Positions 1 through 8,060 of a stretch of DNA of 15,377 nt are shown piece by piece; position 1 is the first letter of the stretch, and every line of letters begins with the position of its first letter. The position numbers and the translations under genes are program-made. Origin of the DNA: Thiolapillus brandeum (GTDB lineage Bacteria > Pseudomonadota > Gammaproteobacteria > Chromatiales > Chromatiaceae); contig DRLF01000319.1 in assembly GCA_011051425.1 (NCBI GenBank), forward strand, positions 1-15,377, in the 5' to 3' direction. A model generated the notes under the pieces. It saw nothing but the letters and a program-made list of their open reading frames with translations, was not told where the DNA came from and searched no databases.

Positions 1-754
1 GCTCGATGACCACCGAGCCGGTGATCACCGCCGCCGTGGCGGGGCCCAGGAAAGACACCACGGGCAGCAGGGCGGGCTTGAGAGCGTGACGCAGAATCAC
101 CACCCGCTCCGGCAGGCCCTTGGCCCGGGCGGTGCGTATGGGGTTGCTGCGCAGCACTTCGATCATGCTGCCGCGCATGAGCCGGGAGATGTAGGCGATC
201 TGCGGCAGGGCCAGTCCGATGATGGGCAAAATGGTGTTGCGGAATGCACCGTCGTTCCAGCCACCGGCGGGCAGCCATCCCAGGTACACGGCGAAGATCA
301 GGATCAGGATGGGCGCCAGCACAAAGTTGGGTATGGAGATGCCGGTCATGGCCAGGGTCATCACCGAGTAGTCCGTGGCGCTGTTCTGGCGCAGTGCGGC
401 CAATGTTCCCAGACCCACGCCGATGAGCAGGGCGATGGCGATGGCGCTCAGACCCAGACGCAGGGAAACCGGAAAGCCCGTGGCGATGAGTTCGTTGACT
501 GAATAGTCCTTGTACTGAAAGGAAGGACCGAAATCCCCCTGCATGATATCCAGCAGGTAGCGGCCATACTGCTGTATCAGGGGCTCATCCAGGTGATACT
601 TCCTGTCCAGATTGGCCTGGATCTCCGGTGGCAGGGATTTCTCCGTGTCGAAAGGGCCGCCCGGTGCGGCACGCATCATGAAGAATGCCAGCGTCAGCAG
701 AATGAGCAGGGTGGGTATGGCGCCCAGCAGCCTTTTCAGGGAGTAACGCAGCAT
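1..754 (-). CDS. oppB: Oligopeptide ABC transporter permease OppB (partial, C-terminus off window)
   Basis: Inner-membrane permease of an OppABCDF-type peptide importer. The minus strand from ATG at 752-754 reads 251 codons with no stop to the window edge; the family is usually about 306 residues, so roughly the last 55 are missing. Residues 1-30 hold the first membrane helix (AIPTLLILLTLAFFMMRAAPG). Residues 80-87 (QYKDYSVN) and the RGSMIEVL..N.IRTARAKGLP stretch (about 194-215, the EAA loop that contacts the ATPase) match enterobacterial OppB closely, which supports the symbol. The ATG directly follows the TAG of the peptidase gene (755-757) with no gap, and upstream there is only a weak GAAG-like Shine-Dalgarno, so translation is probably coupled. 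OppC, D and F would be expected beyond the left edge. Confidence 0.95.
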   Translation of the reverse strand, partial: MLRYSLKRLLGAIPTLLILLTLAFFMMRAAPGGPFDTEKSLPPEIQANLDRKYHLDEPLIQQYGRYLLDIMQGDFGPSFQYKDYSVNELIATGFPVSLRLGLSAIAIALLIGVGLGTLAALRQNSATDYSVMTLAMTGISIPNFVLAPILILIFAVYLGWLPAGGWNDGAFRNTILPIIGLALPQIAYISRLMRGSMIEVLRSNPIRTARAKGLPERVVILRHALKPALLPVVSFLGPATAAVITGSVVIE

Positions 755-2872
755 CTATTTCTTCAGGCCAATGAACTCGAAGAAAGGCTCCAGAGAACGC
801 TTGCGCTGCAGGAAGGCGCGGATCGAGTTTTCGATCTCCCGCGAGCCACCAGTGGCATAGATTTCCTTGCGCAGGCGCATGCCTGTTGGCTTGTCCATGA
901 GGCCGCCGGGCGCTTTCTTGAATACCGAAGCCATGTCAGCGGAGATGGCATCTGCCCAGGCATAGCCGTAGTAGCCGGCATCGTAGCCGCCACCCAGGTG
1001 ACCGAAAGAAGCGATCAGCCCGCTTCCCGGCGGCACTGGCAGATAGACATCGCTGACCACCTTGTTGGTGACATCCACGACATTCTCGAATACCTTGGGA
1101 TCCGTAGTCATGTGGATGGTCAGGTCCAGCAACCCGTACGCCAGCTGGCCACGGTAGTGGGTACCGATGGTAGCCAGGCGGACTTCTTCGAGCTTGTTCA
1201 GCACGTCAGTGGGGATTTTGCTCTTGCCGTCGCGGTAATCCACGGCGAAGCGGTCCAGCACCTTTTTGTTGCGCACCCAGTTTTCCAGCATCTGGGAAGG
1301 CGCTTCCACGAAATCCCTGGGCACGGAAGTGCCGGAGAATTCCATGTAGTTTGCCTGGGTCAGCACGTTGTGCAGGGCGTGGCCGAACTCGTGGAACAGG
1401 GTTTCCACGTTGTCATAGGTGAGCAATGAGGGTTTGCCGTTGCTCGGCGGTGGAAAGTTGCAGATAAGGGCGGCCACCGGGCGCTGGTATTTTCCGTTGG
1501 GCAGTCGCTTTGCGGGGGTCACGTCGAACTGGGCAAAGTGATTGTACTTGCCGTCCCGGGGAAACATGTCCATGTAAATCAGTCCCATGGGGGCGCCACT
1601 GCTGGCGTCGGAAACTGCGTACAGGCGCAGGTCGTCGATCCATTTGTAGGGGGCTTCCACGGGTTCGATGCGGATGCCGAACAGCTCTTCGAAAATGGAG
1701 AACATGCCGTTGAGGGTGTTTTCCAGTTCGAAATAGACCTTGAGCTTGTCTTTGTCGACCTGGTAGCGGGTCTTGGTCAGCTGGTGCTTGTAGTAGCCTA
1801 CATCCCAGTAATTGATCCTGGCATCGGCTTTACCGGTTTCTTTTGCTTTTAGCCTGGCAAAGGTGTCCAGTTCTTCCTTGAATTTGGGTGCCAGTCCCTT
1901 GTTGAGCCGCTGGAGAAAATCCCAGGCGGTCTTGCCGTTCTTCGCCATCTTGATTTCGATGCGGTAGTCCGCCCAGTTGTCGTATCCCAACAGCTGGGCG
2001 ATTTCCGCACGGGTCTTGAGTATGTCGACGAACAGGGGGGTATTTTCTTTCAGCACCCGGCTGGCACGCGCGATGGACAGGCGCTTCCGGGTGTCCTCGT
2101 GCTTGGCGTTGCGCAACACTTCTAGAACCTGCCAGGTGACGTTGGCGTTCACGCGGTACTTGCCGTCCTTGCCCAGCACTTCCTTGTTGTTGAGAAAATC
2201 CTCGTCGACGCCTTCGAGTTCCTCCCGCGTGAATTCCACCAGCGGTTTGGCGGCGGATATGTTGCGCTGGAACTTGAGCCCGAGTTCGTTCAGCCGGTTT
2301 TTCAGCATCTGCAGCCTGTCGCGCTGTTCCTTTGGCAGATCCATGCCATTGCGGCGGTAGTCCCTGAGTACGGTCTTGAGATACATGGCGTCTTCACCAC
2401 TGACGCTGGGATGGGTATCGGCGACAGCTTTCACGGCCTCGTACACATCGCGGCGGAAGCTGGTGTCCACGAACCAGGTTTCCAGGCGCTGTATGGCTTG
2501 GGTGGCGATATCACGCATCTCTTTCGACGTGCTGGTTTCCTGGATGACGCTCATGCGGTTGGCCGCGGCTGAGACGGGGAAATTGGCATAGTCCAGGGCT
2601 TTTATGGTGTTGTCGAAAGTGCGCTGTTCCGGCTTGAGGGCAACGATGGCATCCAGACGCCGGTTGCCCACGGACATGGCCGTTTCCATTGTCGCCTGTA
2701 TCTGGGCGGGGGTCTTTTCCCAGAGGGGCAGGCCAAACACCACGTTGGCCTTGTCTGCAGCCTGGTGGTAATCATCAAGCTGCCGGACGGTGGTGTCAGC
2801 CAGACCTGTAATGCACAGGAGGCTGAGACTCCCTGCCATGATGAAAGAGCGTGCTCGTAATGTCTGACGCAT
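755..2872 (-). CDS. Secreted M3-family zinc oligopeptidase (thimet oligopeptidase-like)
   Basis: Predicted periplasmic metallopeptidase of 705 residues that cleaves short peptides. The zinc site is visible: HEFGH at 494-498 and the third ligand Glu523 in DFVEAPSQ, 25 residues after the second His, the usual M3 spacing. The N-terminus (MRQTLRARSF then a hydrophobic run ending near ITGLA-D) is a Sec signal peptide of about 25 residues. The Cys at 20 lacks a proper lipobox, so a soluble periplasmic protein is more likely than a lipoprotein. The start at 2872 is chosen over an upstream extension to 3253 because the extension overlaps oppA in another frame, and AGGGA lies 6 nt before this ATG. It sits 14 nt after oppA and abuts oppB, so it is part of the peptide-uptake operon. 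The best-known enterobacterial relatives (Dcp, PrlC) are cytoplasmic or lack this context. Exact specificity cannot be read from the sequence. Confidence 0.93.
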   Translation of the reverse strand: MRQTLRARSFIMAGSLSLLCITGLADTTVRQLDDYHQAADKANVVFGLPLWEKTPAQIQATMETAMSVGNRRLDAIVALKPEQRTFDNTIKALDYANFPVSAAANRMSVIQETSTSKEMRDIATQAIQRLETWFVDTSFRRDVYEAVKAVADTHPSVSGEDAMYLKTVLRDYRRNGMDLPKEQRDRLQMLKNRLNELGLKFQRNISAAKPLVEFTREELEGVDEDFLNNKEVLGKDGKYRVNANVTWQVLEVLRNAKHEDTRKRLSIARASRVLKENTPLFVDILKTRAEIAQLLGYDNWADYRIEIKMAKNGKTAWDFLQRLNKGLAPKFKEELDTFARLKAKETGKADARINYWDVGYYKHQLTKTRYQVDKDKLKVYFELENTLNGMFSIFEELFGIRIEPVEAPYKWIDDLRLYAVSDASSGAPMGLIYMDMFPRDGKYNHFAQFDVTPAKRLPNGKYQRPVAALICNFPPPSNGKPSLLTYDNVETLFHEFGHALHNVLTQANYMEFSGTSVPRDFVEAPSQMLENWVRNKKVLDRFAVDYRDGKSKIPTDVLNKLEEVRLATIGTHYRGQLAYGLLDLTIHMTTDPKVFENVVDVTNKVVSDVYLPVPPGSGLIASFGHLGGGYDAGYYGYAWADAISADMASVFKKAPGGLMDKPTGMRLRKEIYATGGSREIENSIRAFLQRKRSLEPFFEFIGLKK

Positions 2873-2886
2873 GATGGGTCCCTGTC

Positions 2887-4485
2887 CTAGTGTTTGAAAA
2901 TGTAGAGGTCTTTGGTGTAATTGTGATCCAGCACGTTGGGCACGTAATTGCCTACCCAGGGTTTGATCAGATGACTGGAAACATAGGAATAGATAGGCAT
3001 GACGGGATGATCCCGCAACACCAGTTCCTCTGCTTTGTGCATGATGTCGAAGCGCTTCTGCGGATCGGTTTCCGTGCTCGCCTGCTGCAGCAGGGCATCG
3101 TACTCGGAATTGACATAGGCTGAGTCGTTCAGGCCATGCTTGCTGTGCAGGATCTCCATGAAGTTGTAGGGATCGTTGTAGTCGCCGATCCAGCCGGCGC
3201 GGAACACCTGGGTGACCTGTTTCTGCTTGCGGTTTTCCAGGAACACCTTCCATTCTTCATTCACCAGCCGGGTTTTCACGCCCAGGGTCTGCTTCCACAT
3301 GGCAGCGATGGCAATGGCCAGCTTCTTGTGGTTTTCACTGGTGTTATAGCGTATTTCCACCGTGAGGGGATTGGAGCGGGAATAACCGGCTTCCTTGTAC
3401 AGCCTGCGGGCTTCTTCAACACGCTTTTTCTGTGACCAGTCGGCGTAGTCGAAACGCGCTGCCTTGTAGCCGCTGATACCGGGGGGCACCCAGGAATACA
3501 GCGGTTTTTCCCCGCGGGCGATGACTTTGTCGGTAATGATTTCGCGGTTGATCGCCATGGACAGGGCGCGGCGCAGCTTGAGGTTGTCCTTGAAAGGCGG
3601 TCTGGTCAGGTTGAAACCAAAATAGTAGCTGCCAAGATAGGGAGAAATCTGCAGCTCGTCCGCGAGATTCTTCCTGATCCACTTGATCTGCTGACTGGGC
3701 ACCTCTTCGGTGCGGTCGATTTCCCCGGCGCGGTAGCGTTTTAGCTCCGTGGACTGGTCTTCGATAGGATAGTAGTACACGGTATCGATGATCGTGTCGT
3801 CATTGTCCCAGTAATTGGGGTTGCGCTCCAGCTTGATGTGGGACTGAACCACCCACTCTTTCAGCACATAGGCGCCGTTGGAAACCATCTTGCCCGGACG
3901 GGAGAACTGGCCGCCATAGGCTTCCACGCTGGCCCTGTGCACGGGATAGGTGCTGGAATGATTCAGCAGGCCAAGGAAATAAGGGGTACTGGCCTTGAGA
4001 CGGATTTCCAGTGTGTAGTCGTCCAGCGCCTTTACGCCAAGGTTTTCTACCGGCTGTTTGCCCGCGATGACGTCCTCGGCGTTGAGGATAGGCGCAAGAA
4101 TCTGGGAATACTTGGATGCCGTGGCCGGGTCTACCGAGCGCCGTAATCCATAGACGAAGTCATGGGCGGTCACCGGGTCGCCGTTGGACCACTTTGCATT
4201 CTTGCGGATGTGAAAGACATAGGTCTTGCCGTCGTCGCTGATTTCCCAGGATTCGGCAGTGCCGGGGATGACCTTGCCGTCCGGCGCTTCGATGGTCAGG
4301 CCTTCATAGAGATCCCGGAGGATGTTGGACGAAGGCACACCTTCGGCCTTGTGGGGATCCAGCGTCTGCACTTCGGCACCATTGCCGCGGTGCAGAACCT
4401 GCTCTTTGGCAAGATTTTCCGGGCGCGGGACAGCGGCACCGGAATACAGCAGGGCGGCGAGCATCAGCAGCATCAGCCTGTTCAT
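2887..4485 (-). CDS. oppA: Periplasmic oligopeptide-binding protein OppA
   Basis: Substrate-binding protein (SBP family 5, OppA/MppA type), 532 residues, that would deliver peptides to OppB/OppC. The signal peptide is MNRLMLLMLAALLYSGAA with no lipobox Cys, so the mature form is soluble. Family signs include the early AEVQTLDPHKAEG and ILRDLYEGL segments, PGTAESWEISDDGKTYVFHIR, the ASTPYFLGLL loop, LRRALSMAINREII, and the WIGDYNDPYNFME segment near the C-terminus. ATG at 4485 is preferred to a TTG two codons upstream because GAGGA lies 6 nt before the ATG and would touch the TTG. The gap from mltD is 88 bp, enough for its own promoter, though I see no convincing -35/-10 pair. No key region seems missing. 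Confidence 0.95.
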   Translation of the reverse strand: MNRLMLLMLAALLYSGAAVPRPENLAKEQVLHRGNGAEVQTLDPHKAEGVPSSNILRDLYEGLTIEAPDGKVIPGTAESWEISDDGKTYVFHIRKNAKWSNGDPVTAHDFVYGLRRSVDPATASKYSQILAPILNAEDVIAGKQPVENLGVKALDDYTLEIRLKASTPYFLGLLNHSSTYPVHRASVEAYGGQFSRPGKMVSNGAYVLKEWVVQSHIKLERNPNYWDNDDTIIDTVYYYPIEDQSTELKRYRAGEIDRTEEVPSQQIKWIRKNLADELQISPYLGSYYFGFNLTRPPFKDNLKLRRALSMAINREIITDKVIARGEKPLYSWVPPGISGYKAARFDYADWSQKKRVEEARRLYKEAGYSRSNPLTVEIRYNTSENHKKLAIAIAAMWKQTLGVKTRLVNEEWKVFLENRKQKQVTQVFRAGWIGDYNDPYNFMEILHSKHGLNDSAYVNSEYDALLQQASTETDPQKRFDIMHKAEELVLRDHPVMPIYSYVSSHLIKPWVGNYVPNVLDHNYTKDLYIFKH

Positions 4486-4491
4486 AAGCAA

Positions 4492-4496
4492 TCCTC
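4492..4496 (-). promoter_or_regulatory. Ribosome binding site deciding the oppA start
   Basis: On the minus strand GAGGA ends 6 nt before ATG 4485 but only 1 nt before the in-frame TTG at 4491. This spacing selects the ATG. Confidence 0.7.
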
Positions 4497-4573
4497 GGGA
4501 AGATTATTGGTATTGTCGGGGCGGTCTGCCATTCGGCGTTGAACGGTGCTGTTCAGGTAAGGAAACAGCCATC

Positions 4574-5917
4574 TTACAGGGTCCTCACCACGGTGAGTTC
4601 CTGGCCGGGTTTCAGTCTGTCGCCGGCAAGCTGGTTCCACTTTTTCAGGTCGGTGATCTTGACCCCGAACTGCTTGGCGATGGCGTACAGGGAATCGCCT
4701 TTCCTTACGTGATAGCGAACCTTTCTGTTGCTGCTGGAAGCGACGTTGACCGAAGCAGCGGCAGTGCTGCCTGACAGGGGGATCATCAGGTGGGCGCCGG
4801 CACGGATGCGGTGGTTCTTCAGGTTGTTGGTCTGCATCAGTGCCTGTACGCTGACGCCAAAATGCCTGGCGATCCGGCCAAGATTGTCACCGCGCCGGAT
4901 GCGGTAACGTGTCCAGCGCAGACGCTGGTCTTCGGGTAGTGTGGCGAGTTTTTCGGAGAATTCTTCCGCCTTGTCTGCGGGAAGCAGCAGGTAGTGGGGA
5001 CCATCGGGGTGAGTGGCCCAGCGGTTGAAACCGGCATTCAGCAGCAGCAGGTCCTCAGTCTTCATCCCCGCCAGTTTGGCTGCCACCTTGAGGTCGAGCT
5101 GCTCGCCGATGGGAACCCTGACGAAACGCAATTCGTTCTCGATGGCAGGCAGTACCATACCGTACCGCTCAGGTTGCCTGATGATGTGAGACAGCGCCAG
5201 CAGACGGGGAACATACTGCCGTGTCTCCGCCGGCAGGTCCAGCGACCAGAAATCGGTGGGCTTGTCCTGTTCAAGATTCTTTCGGAGGGCTCTGGCAACG
5301 GTACCTCCTCCGGCATTGTAGGCGGCGATGGCCAGCAGCCAGTCGTCATCGAAGCGTTTGTACAGTTTTTGCAGATAGCCCAGTGCTGCTTCGGTGGATG
5401 CGACAGGATCGCGGCGGGCGTCATACCACCAGTCCTGCTTCAGGCCGAAGTAACGGCCGGTGGCGGGCATGAACTGCCACAGCCCCGCCGCGCCGTGGCG
5501 TGAATAGGCGGTAGGACGAAACCCGCTTTCAACGCCGGGCAGCAGTGCAATTTCCGAGGGCATGCTGCGTTTTCTGACTTCCTGCAGAATATGGTAGAGA
5601 AACGGCTCGCCTTTTTTCAGCTGCCGGGTAAGGGAGTCTCCCCGGTCCACGAAGATCTGTATTTCCCGCTCGATATTGGCGTTGTCTATATCCTGAAGCT
5701 GAAACCCACTGGCGAGCTGCTGCCACAAAGTCGGATTCTCGGGTGTTGCAGGAATTTCAGGTTCCGGTGCCGCAAATTCCTCGAGCAGCTCGTCAATATT
5801 TGTGGTCTCAGGTTCAGGGATTTGGGCCGAAACCTGGGGCGTCTGTTTCTCAGGGTTGCTGACGCAACTGGCGAGCAGGATGAGAAACGGCAGTAGAAGC
5901 AGGATCCGATACGTCAT
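4574..5917 (-). CDS. mltD: Membrane-bound lytic murein transglycosylase D (lipoprotein, two LysM)
   Basis: Lytic transglycosylase that cleaves the MurNAc-GlcNAc bond of peptidoglycan and forms 1,6-anhydroMurNAc; 447 residues. The N-terminus MTYRILLLLPFLILLASC ends in a lipobox (LASC, Cys18) followed by Val, which fits sorting to the outer membrane. The SLT domain spans about 105-215, with catalytic Glu130 in LLPGVESGF, then GAAGLWQFMPATG (143-154) and AIAAYNAGGG (196-205). Two LysM peptidoglycan-binding repeats follow, about 336-380 and 401-445 (YRIRRGDNLGRIA and YHVRKGDSLYAIA). The start at 5917 is chosen to give a proper lipoprotein signal; a TTG at 5962 would add 15 residues before it. No strong Shine-Dalgarno is visible. 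It is divergent from yafS; in E. coli gloB lies between these two genes, but here it does not. Confidence 0.95.
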   Translation of the reverse strand: MTYRILLLLPFLILLASCVSNPEKQTPQVSAQIPEPETTNIDELLEEFAAPEPEIPATPENPTLWQQLASGFQLQDIDNANIEREIQIFVDRGDSLTRQLKKGEPFLYHILQEVRKRSMPSEIALLPGVESGFRPTAYSRHGAAGLWQFMPATGRYFGLKQDWWYDARRDPVASTEAALGYLQKLYKRFDDDWLLAIAAYNAGGGTVARALRKNLEQDKPTDFWSLDLPAETRQYVPRLLALSHIIRQPERYGMVLPAIENELRFVRVPIGEQLDLKVAAKLAGMKTEDLLLLNAGFNRWATHPDGPHYLLLPADKAEEFSEKLATLPEDQRLRWTRYRIRRGDNLGRIARHFGVSVQALMQTNNLKNHRIRAGAHLMIPLSGSTAAASVNVASSSNRKVRYHVRKGDSLYAIAKQFGVKITDLKKWNQLAGDRLKPGQELTVVRTL

Positions 5918-5961
5918 AAGAAGTGTTGTGCCAACATCCGAAAAACCTATAAATTCCGTCA

Positions 5962-5967
5962 ACTATA
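5962..5967 (-). promoter_or_regulatory. Possible -10 element for mltD
   Basis: The minus strand reads TATAGT (five of six to consensus) about 45 nt before the mltD ATG, in a local AT-rich patch. No good -35 sits at 16-18 nt, so this is a weak candidate only. Confidence 0.2.
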
Positions 5968-6036
5968 CGAAAATCCCCGCCATTATTCCACTGTAAAAAC
6001 GGTCCCAGGAACCGTGTCCGGTATCAAAGACGAAGG

Positions 6037-6064
6037 TTCACAAGCCGGCATAAAGCTCTACAAT
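6037..6064 (+). promoter_or_regulatory. Candidate sigma-70 promoter for yafS-rnhA-dnaQ
   Basis: TTCACA (6037-6042, five of six) and TACAAT (6059-6064, five of six) are separated by 16 bp. A start site about 7 nt downstream would fall on or next to the yafS ATG at 6072, which would give a leaderless or near-leaderless mRNA. This agrees with the lack of any Shine-Dalgarno before that ATG. The assignment is by consensus only. Confidence 0.45.
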
Positions 6065-6073
6065 AGCCGGCAT
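6043..6073 (+). repeat. Direct repeat AGCCGGCAT, two copies 22 bp apart
   Basis: Identical 9-mers lie at 6043-6051 and 6065-6073, two helical turns apart, flanking the candidate -10 and reaching into the yafS start codon. Each contains the palindrome GCCGGC. The placement would suit a repressor site, but chance is not excluded. Confidence 0.6.
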
Positions 6074-6836
6074 GAGCAATGGTCTTGATTACAGGCATCA
6101 GGTAGCCGCGCTGAATCAGTGGTTCGGGACCGATCTGGGTGAAATGGTGCTGGCGCAGGAATCTCTTGTACTGCAAGAGCTTGCAAAAACGCTTTTTGGC
6201 TATTATCTGCTGGAGCTGGGACTGCTGTGCCGGCCCCTCGATTACATGCAGTTCTCTCCTATCCGCAGCAGGGTGCGGGCAGGTCCCTGTCACGATGAAC
6301 ACAGTGAACTGGTGACCCTGCCTGAACAACTGCCTCTGGCCGGGGATACCATCGACGCGGTGGTTCTTCCCCATACGCTGGATTTTGTGGTGGATCCCCG
6401 TCAGGTGTTGCGGGAGGTCGAGCGCATCCTCATTCCCGAAGGGCGGGTGATCATCACCGGTTTCAATCCCTACAGCCTTTGGGGGTTGTGGCGCCTGATG
6501 CCCGGTTCGTCACGCCACCTTCCCTGGAAGGGGCATTTCATCCCTTATGCCCGGCTGCATGACTGGCTGTCCCTGCTGGGCTTCGATGTGGAACAGACGC
6601 AGACCCTGCTGTTTCGGCCTCCCTGGAAAAAGGCTTTCCTCAAGCAGCGTTTTCCACGTCTGGACCGGATGGGACAGCGCTTCTGGCCCTGGTCTGCCGG
6701 TGTGTATGTTATCGTTGCCGTGAAAAGGGTATCCACTCTGACGCCCGTGCGCCCACGCTGGCGCCTGGAGCGGAAGCTGGGCAAGGTGGCGGTACAGCCC
6801 CTGGCCAATTGTTCACAGGGCAAACTGGAAAAATGA
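6072..6836 (+). CDS. yafS: YafS-type class I methyltransferase-like protein
   Basis: Protein of 254 residues with the shape of a Rossmann SAM-dependent methyltransferase of the YafS family. It aligns by eye with E. coli Yaf[10 protein letters not shown] (42-50), then [19 protein letters not shown] (87-105) and the block [21 protein letters not shown] (119-139). The glycine-rich SAM motif I is degenerate: LELGLLC has only one glycine of the usual GxGxG. Either cofactor binding differs or activity is lost; the substrate is unknown. The ATG at 6072 has no Shine-Dalgarno but is well placed for a leaderless transcript. The last codons overlap rnhA (ATGA, 6833-6836), so the genes are co-translated. 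The C-terminal 40 residues are basic and poorly conserved. The same neighbour order, yafS-rnhA-dnaQ, is known in E. coli, where rnhA faces the other way. Confidence 0.82.
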   Translation: MSNGLDYRHQVAALNQWFGTDLGEMVLAQESLVLQELAKTLFGYYLLELGLLCRPLDYMQFSPIRSRVRAGPCHDEHSELVTLPEQLPLAGDTIDAVVLPHTLDFVVDPRQVLREVERILIPEGRVIITGFNPYSLWGLWRLMPGSSRHLPWKGHFIPYARLHDWLSLLGFDVEQTQTLLFRPPWKKAFLKQRFPRLDRMGQRFWPWSAGVYVIVAVKRVSTLTPVRPRWRLERKLGKVAVQPLANCSQGKLEK

Positions 6837-7273
6837 GCAGTAAGACAGTAACGCTGTATACGGACGGAGCATGCAAAGGAAACCCGGGGCCGGGCGGCTG
6901 GGGTGCGCTGTTGCGCTATGGCGAAGTCGAAAAAGAGCTCTGGGGCGGTGAGGAAGCCACTACCAACAACCGCATGGAACTGCAGGCGGTCATCGAAGGG
7001 CTGTCTGCCCTTACGCGGCCCAGCAGCATCACTATCGTTACCGATTCCCAGTATGTGAAGAATGGCATGACCCAGTGGATCCACAACTGGAAGCGCAACG
7101 GCTGGAAAACGGCAGCCCGCAAACCGGTCAAGAATGCCGACCTGTGGCAGCAGCTGGATGCGCTGGTACAGAAGCACGACGTGCACTGGGAATGGGTGAA
7201 AGGCCACAGCGGCCATCCTGAAAACGAACGCGCAGATCAACTCGCCAACCGGGGTATCGAAGAACTGGCATGA
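6833..7273 (+). CDS. rnhA: Ribonuclease HI
   Basis: Cytoplasmic endonuclease that cuts the RNA strand of RNA-DNA hybrids, removing R-loops and primer remnants; 146 residues, close to E. coli RNase HI (155). All catalytic residues are visible: Asp11 in [16 protein letters not shown], Glu49 in [10 protein letters not shown], Asp71 in TDSQYVKNG, His125 in VKGHSGH and Asp135 in ENERADQLA. The basic-protrusion region [12 protein letters not shown] (83-94) is present. ATG 6833 overlaps the yafS stop as ATGA with GGA 5 nt before it; a longer in-frame start at 6809 would add 8 residues unlike the family. Its own stop overlaps the dnaQ ATG (7270-7273), so the three genes form one translationally coupled unit. 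Confidence 0.98.
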   Translation: MSSKTVTLYTDGACKGNPGPGGWGALLRYGEVEKELWGGEEATTNNRMELQAVIEGLSALTRPSSITIVTDSQYVKNGMTQWIHNWKRNGWKTAARKPVKNADLWQQLDALVQKHDVHWEWVKGHSGHPENERADQLANRGIEELA

Positions 7274-7971
7274 GCAGACAGATCGTACTGGATACGGAAA
7301 CCACCGGACTGGAGCCCTCACAGGGCCACAGGATCATCGAGATCGGTTGTGTGGAACTGATCGAGCGCCGTCCCACGGGCAACGACTTTCACCAGTATCT
7401 GCAGCCGGACCGGGAAATCGACGCGGGCGCCGTGGAAGTGCATGGCATCACCAACGAATTTCTTGCCGACAAGCCCCGGTTTGAAGATGTGGTGCAGGAT
7501 TTCATGGATTATGTCCAGGATGCCGAACTGATCATCCACAACGCACCTTTTGACGTGGGCTTCATCAATGCGGAGTTGAAGCGACTGGACGGCTGGGACA
7601 GCCTGGAAAGCTATTGCAGCGTCACCGATACGCTGGTGATGGCGCGCAAGAAACATCCGGGGCAGCGCAACAGCCTGGATGCGCTGTGTGGGCGCTACGA
7701 CATCGACAACTCACAGCGTCAGAAGCACGGTGCGCTACTGGACGCGGAAATACTTGCCGAAGTGTATCTCGCTATGACCGGTGGACAGTCGGCGCTGTTC
7801 CTGGATGATGCTGACGGCGAATCCGGTAGTGGCGATGCACAGCAGATTCGCCGTTTGCCGGCGGATCGGCCGGCCCTGAAAATCGTGCGGGCCAGCAGGG
7901 AGGAGCGGGAGCAGCATCTGCAGTGCCTTGAAAATCTCGAAAAGAGCTCAGGCATCAAGAGCCAGTGGTAG
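7270..7971 (+). CDS. dnaQ: DNA polymerase III epsilon subunit (3'-5' proofreading exonuclease)
   Basis: Proofreading subunit of the replicative polymerase core, 233 residues (E. coli 243). The DEDDh exonuclease domain spans about 1-175: Asp8 and Glu10 in VLDTETTG (ExoI), Asp95 in [11 protein letters not shown] (ExoII), and His153 with Asp158 in [14 protein letters not shown] (ExoIII), spaced as in the family. The C-terminal part is a linker rich in Gly, Ser and Asp followed by a charged helix ([17 protein letters not shown]) that would bind the alpha subunit. ATG 7270 overlaps the rnhA stop as ATGA. The 89-bp gap to the ecotin gene has no clear terminator, so read-through is possible. Nothing looks broken. 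Confidence 0.97.
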   Translation: MSRQIVLDTETTGLEPSQGHRIIEIGCVELIERRPTGNDFHQYLQPDREIDAGAVEVHGITNEFLADKPRFEDVVQDFMDYVQDAELIIHNAPFDVGFINAELKRLDGWDSLESYCSVTDTLVMARKKHPGQRNSLDALCGRYDIDNSQRQKHGALLDAEILAEVYLAMTGGQSALFLDDADGESGSGDAQQIRRLPADRPALKIVRASREEREQHLQCLENLEKSSGIKSQW

Positions 7972-8047
7972 GTTTGTAGGGGGATTCTTGCAACAGGGTG
8001 GAACCAAGCTGTTTTTCCGGGATCCAACGGGTGTTCTTTAATCGAAA

Positions 8048-8052
8048 GAGGG
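8048..8052 (+). promoter_or_regulatory. Ribosome binding site of the ecotin gene
   Basis: GAGGG lies 8 nt before ATG 8061 and selects this start over an in-frame extension to 7998, which would put 21 residues before the signal peptide. A TTTAAT 9-14 nt upstream could be a -10, but no matching -35 is seen. Confidence 0.6.
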
Positions 8053-8060
8053 TGTTGACG

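Noticed and set aside
593..1429. A 278-codon plus-strand frame opposite the M3 peptidase and oppB.
   Set aside because: It is the mirror of well-recognised coding sequence and resembles no protein I know.
2873..3253. A 127-codon N-terminal extension of the M3 peptidase frame.
   Set aside because: It overlaps the end of oppA in another frame; the internal ATG at 2872 has a good ribosome site and a signal peptide.
5999..6015. An ACGGT/ACCGT inverted repeat in the mltD-yafS gap.
   Set aside because: Five-base arms with a 7-nt gap are common by chance and do not fall on a clear promoter element.
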